Assembly: GCF_026343125.1 (NCBI RefSeq)
Contig: NZ_JAPEMB010000001.1
Location: 3,038,001 to 3,102,000 of the forward strand
From: Streptomyces sp. NBC_00094
GTDB taxonomy: Bacteria > Actinomycetota > Actinomycetes > Streptomycetales > Streptomycetaceae
Direction: 5' to 3'
Length of the DNA stretch: 64,000 nucleotides
Part shown: positions 44,972 through 53,118 of the stretch, piece after piece
How positions within the stretch are numbered: position 1 is the stretch's first letter
Layout: the number at the start of each line of letters is the position of its first letter
Notes under the pieces: generated by a model
Told to the model about the DNA's origin: nothing
The model's database searches: none
What the model saw: only the letters and a program-made list of their open reading frames with translations
Position numbers and translations under genes: made by a program

Positions 44972-46231
44972 TCAGCCCCGCCGCGAGCGCCGTACGGATA
45001 CGGCGACAGCGGCACCGATCAGCGCGGCCGCACCGATCCCGAGGCCGATCCAGAGGCCCGTGCCGCCACCCTCGTCGCTCGCCGCCTGGGCGTCGGGAGC
45101 CGGCGCGGGCGCGGCGGGGGACGACCCTGACGGGGTCGGCTCCTCCGACGGCCGGCCTTCGGAGGAGGGCGTGGCGGACGCGGTCTCCGGGGCGGCCTCG
45201 ACGAGGTCGTCGATGGGCCGGACGTCGGCCGGGCCGGGGTCGCCGGGGGTCTTCAGCGTACGGAGGGGCCGGATGGCGCCGTAGCCGACGAAGTCGCTGC
45301 GCTGCTCGCCCCCGGTGGGCTTGGCGACGGTGTTGAGCATGACCTTCAGGACCTGGTTGTTGGTCCAGTCGGGGTGCTTCGACCAGAGGAGCGCGGCCGC
45401 GGCGGAGGCGAGGGCGGTGGCGTCACTCGTACCGACGGACACGCACATGCCCGTGTCGCTGCCGCAGGCGTGCACCAGGTCCTTGCCGGGGGCCACGATG
45501 TCGACCTGGCTGCCGTGCTGGGAGGTCGGGATGCGCAGCATCTTGTCGTCGACGGCGCCGACGCCGACGACGCCGGGGGTGGCTGCCGGGTACTCGACCT
45601 GGTTGCCCTTGTCGGCGGTGTTTCCGGTGGCCGCGAAGATCAGTGCGCCCTTGTCCAGGGCGTACTTCACCGCTTCGGTGAGCTGCGTCGAACCCGCCGT
45701 GGCGCCCTGCGAGATGTTGATGACCTTCGCCCCGGAGTCGGCGGCGTAGCGAATGGCCTGCGGCACGATCCGGTTGAACTCCGCGTTGGCCGCCGCCTGG
45801 CTGGTGTCGCCGATCTCCGCGCTCGACACGCGGACCGGCAGGATCTTGGCGCCCGGGGCGAGCCCGTAGGCCCCGTTACCGCCGTCCCGTGCGCCCGTGC
45901 CGGCGATGAGACCCGCCATGCCCGTACCGTGCCCGGTGTTGTCGGTGTACTCGTCTCCCGACGTGTCCGGAGAGAAGTCCTTGCCCTTGAGGATCTGGCC
46001 CCTCAGGTCCGGGTTGTCCTTCTCCACACCGCTGTCGAGGACCGCGACGGTGACGCCCTTGCCCGTGCTGAGCTGCCAGATCTCCTCGGCGCCCATGGCG
46101 TCGAGGTGCCACTGCCGCTGGCGGAAGTTCTCCGCGTGAGCGGGCACGGATGCGATGCCCACCAGCAGCATCCCCAAGGCGGCCGAGGCGGTGACACGGG
46201 CACGGCTCCGACGAATACTGCTGGTACGCAT
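44972..46231 (-). CDS. mycP: Mycosin, type VII secretion-associated subtilisin protease
   Basis: A 419-residue S8 serine protease. Signal peptide to about AHAEN; triad Asp in VAVLDSGVEKDNPDL, His in NTGHGTGMAGLIAGTG, Ser in GTSDATALASAAAALL. After the domain comes a Pro/Ser/Glu linker and a C-terminal membrane helix (IGLGIGAAALIGAAVAVSV) with a basic end, the mycosin layout. In mycobacteria mycosins stabilise ESX systems and process substrates. No EccB/C/D/E genes lie in the window, so the translocase is encoded elsewhere. Starts at ATG 46231, 17 bases after the gene upstream. Confidence 0.88.
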   Translation of the reverse strand: MRTSSIRRSRARVTASAALGMLLVGIASVPAHAENFRQRQWHLDAMGAEEIWQLSTGKGVTVAVLDSGVEKDNPDLRGQILKGKDFSPDTSGDEYTDNTGHGTGMAGLIAGTGARDGGNGAYGLAPGAKILPVRVSSAEIGDTSQAAANAEFNRIVPQAIRYAADSGAKVINISQGATAGSTQLTEAVKYALDKGALIFAATGNTADKGNQVEYPAATPGVVGVGAVDDKMLRIPTSQHGSQVDIVAPGKDLVHACGSDTGMCVSVGTSDATALASAAAALLWSKHPDWTNNQVLKVMLNTVAKPTGGEQRSDFVGYGAIRPLRTLKTPGDPGPADVRPIDDLVEAAPETASATPSSEGRPSEEPTPSGSSPAAPAPAPDAQAASDEGGGTGLWIGLGIGAAALIGAAVAVSVRRSRRG

Positions 46232-46248
46232 CTGCTTCCTCGCGCTGA

Positions 46249-47781
46249 TCAGTCGACGACGGGCGGCGCCACACGGCGGTTGCCCTGCTGCCAGGTCTCC
46301 TCGTCCTCGACGAGGTAGTCGGGACGCTCTCCGTTCCGTTCCTCGCGCCGGTCACCGGCGGGAGTGGAGGCTCCGCGCACGAGGCCGGAGCCGCCGGGCG
46401 TGAAGGGGCGCGCGCCGCCGGCCGCGGCGCCGGAGCGCTGCGCCTTGCCGCCGACGACCCCGCCGGTCTCACCGGCGAGGCGGCGCCCGCCGCTGACGCC
46501 GTTCTGGCCGGCTCCCATGCCGCCGCCCATGGCGCCGCCCATACCGCCGCCCATCGGGCCGCGGCCGACGCCCGAGCCGTTGCGTCCGCCGGTCTCGCCG
46601 CCGATGACGGTGCTGCGCGGGATGCCCGTCGCGGGACGCCCCTGCGTACTGGGCACCTGCCGGCCGCCGCTGATGCCCTCGCGGGTGCCGCCCAGCGGAC
46701 CGGGGCCCGTCGGGAGCCCACGGGGACCGGTGGTCACCGGACCGCGCGTGCCGCCGGTGGAGGGACCGAGGGGAGGCAGCTGTCCGGTACCGCCGCCCTT
46801 CGTGGTGAACGGGGGGACCCCGGTGGTGGTGGTGACGAACGGAGGCGTACCACCGTCCGGCTTCACCGGCGGCGGCGTCGGCCCGGTGGTCTGCGGCGGT
46901 CCGGTCGTGGGCGCCGGCAGGGTGTCCACGCTGTCGATGCCGAGGTCCACGGGGACCTCGGGACGGGTCTCCGTGCGGCCGTCGGGACGGATGACGTGCG
47001 TCGGCCCGGTCGGGTCACCCGACGGCGGGACGGTGTTCGTCTCGGTCGTGGGGCGGGTCTCCGACTGCTGACGCGGGGTCTGCGTCGACGTCCCGTTGTC
47101 CGTGCCGGTGGAGTAGCCGTCGCTCCGCTGGGTGGAGCCGATGGAGGTACTGGTGCCACGGTCGGCGGAGGACTCCGGCACGAACGCCCCGGGCGGCGGC
47201 GGGAACGTCGGCGGTTCCGTGTTCCCCATGTGGAAGCTCGACCACTGGTACGCGGAGGAGAGCTTCTCCATCTCGGCCGCCGCGGCCTGCTGGTTCGCCT
47301 TCTCCTTGGCCTCGATCGCCGCGAGCTCCTCGCTGGCGGCCATGGCCTTCCTCGCGTTGGCCGCGACGGTCGCCGAGTCGGGGTCGTTGCGGTACTTCTG
47401 CGCGGCTTCCAGGTTCGCCTTGGCGGACTCGTGGGAGGTGTACCGGGGAATGGCGCTCTGCGCCAAGGAGATCGCGGAGGCGTTCTCCGTCATCCAGACG
47501 GATCCGCGCTCGCTGTAGTCCGCGAGGCCGGTGGTCGCGTTGGCCACGTTGTTGGCCCACTCGACGAAGGCCTTCTCGGCCTCGCCCTCCCAGTCCATCT
47601 GACCCATGCTGGTGCGCAGTTCGTCGGCGATGACCGCCAAATGCGCCGCGACGGCCTTCAAGCGCTGAGCCGCCGCTCCGACGTTGTAGCTGCTGGCCTC
47701 GTCGACCCACGCCAGCATCTGCTGGTGGGTCATACCGCGGAAGTTGGTACCCCCGCCTCCGCCGCCCTCTGCAGGCCTCAT
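46249..47781 (-). CDS. PPE-like/WXG-type substrate with long Gly-Pro-Thr tail
   Basis: A 510-residue protein. N-terminal 200 residues are helical with WEG in MDWEGEAEKAFVEWANNVA, the type VII targeting fold of PPE-like proteins. From residue 200 on it is Pro/Thr-rich and then Gly/Met-rich (GPMGGGMGGAMGGGMG) with no hydrophobic span, which fits an extended surface or wall-associated tail. Function unknown. It is in one unit with a smaller WXG-type gene upstream and mycP downstream. Confidence 0.82.
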   Translation of the reverse strand: MRPAEGGGGGGTNFRGMTHQQMLAWVDEASSYNVGAAAQRLKAVAAHLAVIADELRTSMGQMDWEGEAEKAFVEWANNVANATTGLADYSERGSVWMTENASAISLAQSAIPRYTSHESAKANLEAAQKYRNDPDSATVAANARKAMAASEELAAIEAKEKANQQAAAAEMEKLSSAYQWSSFHMGNTEPPTFPPPPGAFVPESSADRGTSTSIGSTQRSDGYSTGTDNGTSTQTPRQQSETRPTTETNTVPPSGDPTGPTHVIRPDGRTETRPEVPVDLGIDSVDTLPAPTTGPPQTTGPTPPPVKPDGGTPPFVTTTTGVPPFTTKGGGTGQLPPLGPSTGGTRGPVTTGPRGLPTGPGPLGGTREGISGGRQVPSTQGRPATGIPRSTVIGGETGGRNGSGVGRGPMGGGMGGAMGGGMGAGQNGVSGGRRLAGETGGVVGGKAQRSGAAAGGARPFTPGGSGLVRGASTPAGDRREERNGERPDYLVEDEETWQQGNRRVAPPVVD

Positions 47782-47826
47782 CTCTCGCCTCTTCCCCGTG
47801 TTCCCCGAAATTCCGTCTTCGCCGGC

Positions 47827-48297
47827 CTACTTGAAGGACGTGTCGCTCTCGGTCCCCTGGCTGCCCTCGCTCGCCGAAGGCCCCCGGCCGGCTTCCTTGT
47901 CCGCCTTCTCCTTGGCGTCGAAGGTGCGCTGGTGGATCGCGATCATCTTGCGCTTGACGTCGTCGTCCATCTCCTCGAAGCCGTTCTTGGAGGCGACGAC
48001 GGCGATGCCGAGGCCCTCCAGGCAGTCGTTGAGAAGGCCGGAGAGCTGCACCAGCTTGCCGAGGACCTCGTCGTAGGCCGCGTGAGCGCTCTGCGCCTCG
48101 CCCCAGGCCGCGCCGCCCCCGCCGAACTGGGTTCGGGTGACCTGATCGGACTTGAGCTTGCCCGCGCCGGCCTCGGAGCCTTCGAGCTGCGTGATGAGGT
48201 GCTCGACGCCCTTCCTGAAGGTCTCCATGGAGTCGGCGCTGTACTTCACGGCCTGCGTCCGCATCCCGGACGCGAGTCCTCCCACGTAGGCTTCCAT
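47827..48297 (-). CDS. WXG100-like partner, first gene of the mycosin operon
   Basis: A 156-residue helical protein: helix 1 TQAVKYSADSMETFRKGVEHLITQLEG, a Gly-rich turn with WGE (GGGGAAWGEAQSAHAAYDEV), helix 2 LVQLSGLLNDCLEGLGIAV, then a charged tail ending SDTSFK. This is the ESAT-6-like layout with an extension. ATG at 48297 is taken over an upstream ATG because it gives the fold directly. Likely partner of the PPE-like protein encoded next. Confidence 0.78.
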   Translation of the reverse strand: MEAYVGGLASGMRTQAVKYSADSMETFRKGVEHLITQLEGSEAGAGKLKSDQVTRTQFGGGGAAWGEAQSAHAAYDEVLGKLVQLSGLLNDCLEGLGIAVVASKNGFEEMDDDVKRKMIAIHQRTFDAKEKADKEAGRGPSASEGSQGTESDTSFK

Positions 48298-48416
48298 GCC
48301 CGCGCTCCTCCCCCTGTGAACCACATACCGCGTACTACCGAGTCTAGAAGTTCACTGTAGTCAGGAACGACGACAGTGCGCACCTCCCGGTTGCACAAGC
48401 AACGGACATCACATGG

Positions 48417-50738
48417 TTACGAATTGGGCACGGCCACGGCCGCCTGCGGGCGGATCGGGAGGCGGTTGACGGGGCGTCCGGTCGCCGCCCGTACCGCTGA
48501 GGCCACTGCGGCGGGTGAGGTGACGACCGGGATCGCGCTGGCCGCCTTCGCGCCGAAGGGGGCCACGACGTCGCGTTCCTCGACGAGTTTCACGATGCGA
48601 ATGTCCGGGGCATCCAGGGATGTCGGAAGTGCGTAGCCCGTGAAGTCGGGGTGCCGGACCAGGCCGCGGGCGGTGCGGAGGTTCTCCGTGAGGGCCGCGC
48701 CGACGCCCTGGGTGACGCCCGCCTCGATGCGGGTGGCCAGCTGGGCCGGGTTGAGGATGCGGCCGACGTCCTGGGCGACGGCCATCTCCACGACCCGTAC
48801 CGCGCCGAGTTCGATGTCCACGTCCACCACCGCGCGGATCGCGCAGAAGGCGAGGCCGACGAAGGCGTCGCCCTGGCCGTCCTCGTCGAGCGGTTCGGTG
48901 GGGTGGGGGCGGCACTGGGCGGTGGCCCAGAGCTCCTTGCCGTCCATCGCCTCCGTGACCGTCGTCGAGAGCACCCCGTCGTACGAGGTGATCTTGCCGT
49001 CGGTGATCTGGAGCAGCTCCGTCGACATGCCGAACTTGTGGGCCAGCGGCTGGAGGAGCTGGGTGCGGACCATCTTGGCCGCGCGCTCCACCGCCCCGCC
49101 CGAGACCCAGGTGTGGCGCCCGTGGGCGGACGCGCCGGCCGGCGGCTGGTCGGTGTCGACGGGGGCGACGTGGACCTCGTCGATGCCGAGGGTCTCCTGC
49201 ACGATCTGGCGGGCGAGCGTCGAGAAGCCCGAACCGGTGTCCACGGCCGAGCAGATGACCGTCGCCACGCCGTCCATGACCCGTACGGTCGCCGTCGAGA
49301 CCTCGTCCGTGCCCTCCGCGCCCAGCATGTGCACCATGCCGAGGGCGTAGCCCACGCCCCGCCGCACCGCGCCGGGTTCGCCCGCGCCCTCGGGGCCGCC
49401 GGGCAGCAGCCAGTCGTCCTCCGAGGTGTCCTTGGGGAGCGGCGGCAGCGGGAAGTCGCGTACGGCGGAGAGGAGTTCGGCCACGGGGGCCGGGCAGGTC
49501 ACGGTCTGGCCGGTCGGCAGGATGTCGCCGGTCGCCAGGACGTTCCGCATCCGCAACTCGGCCGGGTCCAGGCCGAGTTTGACCGCCAGTTTGTCCATCT
49601 GCGCCTCGTACGCGGCACACACCTGCATCGCGCCCTCGCCCCGCACGTGTCCGGACGGCGGGTTGTTCGTACGGACCGCCCAGCCCTCCACGAAGGCGTG
49701 CGGGACGACGTACGGGCCACAGGCGAAGGCCACGGCCGCCGCGAGGGACTCGGACGAGGAGTCGGCGTACGCGCCCGCGTCGAGCAGGATCTGCGCCTCC
49801 ACCTTGACCAGGCGTCCCTCCGCGTCCGCGTGGTGGCGGTAGCGCAGCAGGGTGGGGTGGCGGTGGGCGTGGCCGAGGAAGGACTCCTCGCGCGTAGCGG
49901 TGAGCTTGACGGGGCAGCCGGTACGGAGCGCGAGCAGGCCCAGCGGGATCTGGAAGCCCGGGTCCTCCCGGTCGCCGGTGGCGCCGGGGACGCCGGTCAC
50001 GACCACCTTGACCTGGTCGGGCCGCAGGCCGAAGCAGGCGGCGGCCAGGTCACGGTCGGTGTGCGGGTCCGTCGACGCGGTGTAGAGCTCGACGCCGCCG
50101 TCGGGGCGGGGCACGGCGAGGCCGGCCTCGGCACCGATCGGCGCCGGGTCCTGGCGGCCGATCCGGTACAGCCCCTCGACGATGGTCTCGCCCGTCGCCT
50201 CCGGGTCGCCGAAGCGCAGGGGGATGTGCCGGATCAGGTTGCCGTCGGGGTGCAGCGGCTCGGCGGCGAAGGCCTTCTCCGGGTCGGTCACCGGGTCGAG
50301 GAGCTCGTACTCGACGCTGATCGCCGCCGCGGCGAGCCGGGCCGTGTCGGGGTGGTCGGCGGCGACGGCCGCGAGGGCCTCGCCGTGGTGCCGGACCAGG
50401 TCGGAGGCGAAGACGGGCCGGTCGGCGACGCGCCGGCCGTAGGTCGCCGCGCCCGGCACGTCGGCGGCCGTCACCACGGCCCGTACCCCCGGCATGGCGA
50501 CGGCGGCCGACGTGTCGACGGAGACGATCCGGGCGTGCGGGTGCGGGGAGCGCAGGATCGCCGCCCAGAGCAGGCCCTCGGCCCACAGGTCGGCGGCGTA
50601 CGGGAAGGTGCCCTCGGTCTTCGCCCGCGACTCGGCCTGCGGGAGCGAGGTGCCGAGGCCGTGCGCGGCCGGCTCCTGCCCCGGGGCGCCGGGGGCGCCG
50701 GGGGCGTCCGGAGCCGCGGTGGTCGCGTCGCTGCTCAC
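48417..50738 (-). CDS. Molybdenum hydroxylase large subunit (xanthine dehydrogenase type)
   Basis: A 773-residue molybdopterin-binding subunit of the xanthine dehydrogenase/CO dehydrogenase family. Landmarks: AKTEGTFPYAADL near residue 40, GHVRGEGAMQVCAAYE, VDTGSGFSTLARQ, and a C-terminal GVTQGVGAALTEN with the catalytic glutamate. There is no CoxL-type cysteine active-site loop, so CO oxidation is unlikely. GTG at 50738 overlaps the FeS gene stop by four bases. It forms an operon FAD-FeS-Mo subunit. Substrate (xanthine, nicotinate, aldehyde) not determined. Confidence 0.88.
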   Translation of the reverse strand: MSSDATTAAPDAPGAPGAPGQEPAAHGLGTSLPQAESRAKTEGTFPYAADLWAEGLLWAAILRSPHPHARIVSVDTSAAVAMPGVRAVVTAADVPGAATYGRRVADRPVFASDLVRHHGEALAAVAADHPDTARLAAAAISVEYELLDPVTDPEKAFAAEPLHPDGNLIRHIPLRFGDPEATGETIVEGLYRIGRQDPAPIGAEAGLAVPRPDGGVELYTASTDPHTDRDLAAACFGLRPDQVKVVVTGVPGATGDREDPGFQIPLGLLALRTGCPVKLTATREESFLGHAHRHPTLLRYRHHADAEGRLVKVEAQILLDAGAYADSSSESLAAAVAFACGPYVVPHAFVEGWAVRTNNPPSGHVRGEGAMQVCAAYEAQMDKLAVKLGLDPAELRMRNVLATGDILPTGQTVTCPAPVAELLSAVRDFPLPPLPKDTSEDDWLLPGGPEGAGEPGAVRRGVGYALGMVHMLGAEGTDEVSTATVRVMDGVATVICSAVDTGSGFSTLARQIVQETLGIDEVHVAPVDTDQPPAGASAHGRHTWVSGGAVERAAKMVRTQLLQPLAHKFGMSTELLQITDGKITSYDGVLSTTVTEAMDGKELWATAQCRPHPTEPLDEDGQGDAFVGLAFCAIRAVVDVDIELGAVRVVEMAVAQDVGRILNPAQLATRIEAGVTQGVGAALTENLRTARGLVRHPDFTGYALPTSLDAPDIRIVKLVEERDVVAPFGAKAASAIPVVTSPAAVASAVRAATGRPVNRLPIRPQAAVAVPNS

Positions 50739-52021
50739 GCCATGCCTCCGTCGTGCGGGTGGGGGATCCGGTGCGGTACGCGGGCCTCGCCGGCGGCCTC
50801 GGGCTGGGTCGGCGCCGCGGCGGCGGCGCTCGCCTCGCGCTCGGCGACGACGTCCCGTACGGCTTCGAGGACGCCCCGGTAGCCGGAGCAGCGGCACAGG
50901 TTGCCGGCCAGGGCCTGGCGGGTCTCCAGTTCGGTGGGGGCGTGGTTGCCCTCCAGGAGGTCGTGCACGGTCATGCACATGCCCGGGATGCAGAAGCCGC
51001 ACTGGACGGTCCCGCACTTGGCCATCGCCCGCTGCACGTCGGACGGCTCGCCGTCGGTGGCGAGGCCCTCGACCGTCCGCACCTCGGAGCCCGCGGCGGT
51101 CGCCGCCGGCACGAGACACGAGGCGACGAGCCGGCCGTCGACCTTCACGTTGCACGCGCCGCACTCGCCCTGGGAGCAGCCGTCCTTCGCCCCGGCGAGG
51201 CCGAGGCGCTCGCGCAGGACGTAGAGCAGGGACTCGCCGATCCAGGAACCCGTGACGGGCCGGTCGGTGCCGTTGACCCGCAGGGTGTACGAGGTGTGGG
51301 GGTGCTCGTCGCTGTCGGTGGAGGCGTAGCCGTTGCCGTGGGCTTCGGTGGTGGTGGCGCTCGGGGCGGGAAGCGCGTCCTCGGCGCCCGGCACGTCGTC
51401 CGGGGCCTCCACGGTGTCCTCCGGGGCGTCCGGCGCGGCGGGTTCCCCCTCCGCCTCCGGCTCCTCGGCCGCCGCCTCCGGAGCGGTCTCCGGCTCCTCC
51501 GGGAGGGCCCAGGGCGCGGGCGCGCCGCCCGGCAGGGTCGCCGGGGCCTCGGCGTACGACGGAGGGAGCGCGGGCTCCACCGCGTCCGGAGCCGCCGGGA
51601 TCTCCCACTGGCCCGTGCCGCCGCCGGCGAAGTTCCACTCGGCCGTCGCGTGCGGGTCCTGCCCGAAGTTCCCGCCGTACTCCACGCGCTCCGCGTGGTC
51701 CGTGTGGTCCGCGTACTCCACGCGCTCCGCGGGCTCGGCCTGCTCCACCTGGTCGAAGTACTGGACGTGCTCCGCCTCCGTCGGCAGGTGCACCGTCCAC
51801 GAGCCCGTCGCCGCCGGATCGGTCGCGGCCGCCGGGGTGAGCGGCTGCAGCGGGGTGATCATCGGCGGTACGTAGCCGTGGCCCGGCGCCTCCAGGGGGA
51901 CGCCGTCCAGCATGAAGTCGGGCGGCAGCTGGACGAAGGCGGTCGCGTCGCCGTCGTACCCCTCGCTCTGCGGGATCGGCTCCCAGCCGCCCGGGTTCCC
52001 GTGCTGTTCGTCAGTGCTCAC
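50735..52021 (-). CDS. Molybdenum hydroxylase 2Fe-2S subunit with a 240-residue acidic extension
   Basis: A 428-residue protein, more than twice the usual 160-200. The C-terminal 190 residues are the normal two-cluster FeS subunit: plant-type cluster CSQGECGACNVKVDGRLVASC (in outline C-x4-C-x2-C-x11-C) and the second cluster CGFCIPGMCM with LCRCSGY. Residues 1-240 are Pro/Ala/Glu-rich and acidic, with an internal repeat AERVEY; no fold is recognised. GTG at 52021 was taken because it overlaps the FAD gene stop by four bases, so the extension is in frame and co-translated. A later internal start cannot be excluded. Confidence 0.85.
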   Translation of the reverse strand: MSTDEQHGNPGGWEPIPQSEGYDGDATAFVQLPPDFMLDGVPLEAPGHGYVPPMITPLQPLTPAAATDPAATGSWTVHLPTEAEHVQYFDQVEQAEPAERVEYADHTDHAERVEYGGNFGQDPHATAEWNFAGGGTGQWEIPAAPDAVEPALPPSYAEAPATLPGGAPAPWALPEEPETAPEAAAEEPEAEGEPAAPDAPEDTVEAPDDVPGAEDALPAPSATTTEAHGNGYASTDSDEHPHTSYTLRVNGTDRPVTGSWIGESLLYVLRERLGLAGAKDGCSQGECGACNVKVDGRLVASCLVPAATAAGSEVRTVEGLATDGEPSDVQRAMAKCGTVQCGFCIPGMCMTVHDLLEGNHAPTELETRQALAGNLCRCSGYRGVLEAVRDVVAEREASAAAAAPTQPEAAGEARVPHRIPHPHDGGMA

Positions 52022-52893
52022 GCCAGTGCCCTCCCCAGTGCCCGTCGAGCGAGTGCGGCGACCGTGCGCCGCAGGTGCAGTACGGCCGGCGGCAGCTGTT
52101 CGCCGTCCTGCGGGTCCGGGATGCAGGCGGCGGCGACGTACTCGCCGAACGCGGTCAGCGCCTCCGGGGCCAGCCCCCGGTCGTTGTCCCAGTCCACCAG
52201 CGAGGCGATCCAGCGCTCCGCCTCCAGCGGCCGCAGCGGCATCGGGGCGACGGCGCCGACCGCGCAGCGCACGCCGCGCCGGGCCGGGTCGAGGACGACG
52301 GCGACGGAGGCGGTGGCGCGGGCCGGGCCGGTGCGGCCGGTGGCCTTCACGAAGACCTGGGGGGCGTGGAGCAGCGGTACGCGGACGAAGCCGACCAGCT
52401 CGCCGGGGGCCAGCAGGTCGCGGCCCGCGAGCAGGTGGGAGACGGGGATCTCGCGGGTGCCGAGGGGGCCGAGGACGACGAGGTCGGCCTCCAGGGCGGC
52501 GAGCACGGGCAGCGAGTCGCCGGTGGGCGCGGCGGTGACCACGTTGCCGCCGAGGGTGCCCGCGTTGCGGATCTGGGGCGGTCCCGCGGCGCGGGCGGCG
52601 GCGGCGAGGGCCGGGATGAGGGCGGCGAAGTCGGGGCGGCCCATCCGGGCGTGGGTGAGGCCCGCGCCGAGGAGGGCGTGCCCGTCCTGGTACTGCCAGC
52701 CGCGGATCTCGTTGATGCGGCTCAGCCCGACGAGTCCGGCGGGGCGGAGCTGACCTCGGTTGACGGCGGCCATCAGGTCGGTACCACCGGCGACGGGCAC
52801 GGCGGCCGGCATGGCGGTGAGCGCCGCCACGGCCTCGTCGAGCGAGGCGGGCAGCGTCACGGACTGCGCCGTCTGTGGTGCGTGCGTGGTCAA
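52018..52893 (-). CDS. Molybdenum hydroxylase FAD subunit
   Basis: A 291-residue FAD-binding subunit (CoxM/XdhB type). It shows PVAGGTDLMAAVNRGQLRP, and PQIRNAGTLGGNVVTAAPTGDSLPVL, the two flavin-binding motifs. TTG at 52893 is the proposed start (GAAGGGG upstream, family N-terminus THAPQTAQSV follows). First gene of the operon with GTGA overlaps to the FeS and Mo subunits. Electrons pass Mo to FeS to FAD and then to an acceptor. Confidence 0.88.
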   Translation of the reverse strand: MTTHAPQTAQSVTLPASLDEAVAALTAMPAAVPVAGGTDLMAAVNRGQLRPAGLVGLSRINEIRGWQYQDGHALLGAGLTHARMGRPDFAALIPALAAAARAAGPPQIRNAGTLGGNVVTAAPTGDSLPVLAALEADLVVLGPLGTREIPVSHLLAGRDLLAPGELVGFVRVPLLHAPQVFVKATGRTGPARATASVAVVLDPARRGVRCAVGAVAPMPLRPLEAERWIASLVDWDNDRGLAPEALTAFGEYVAAACIPDPQDGEQLPPAVLHLRRTVAALARRALGRALA

Positions 52894-53118
52894 CCCGCTG
52901 CCCCTTCCCGGTGTCCCGGTGGTCCCCGACTGTGCCCGGCGGTCGCGCCTGTGTGTGGGCGTACCGTACGTGCTCACAGGCCGGACGTGGCAACTCTGGC
53001 ACATCTTCCGAGCCGTCCGGCGCGAGGGTCCACGAAGGACTGTTCCGTCCGGGACGCCCCGGGAGCGACGGTAACTTCCGTTTCGCCGCTCTTGGGTGAA
53101 CCGGGGACGCGACGTCCC

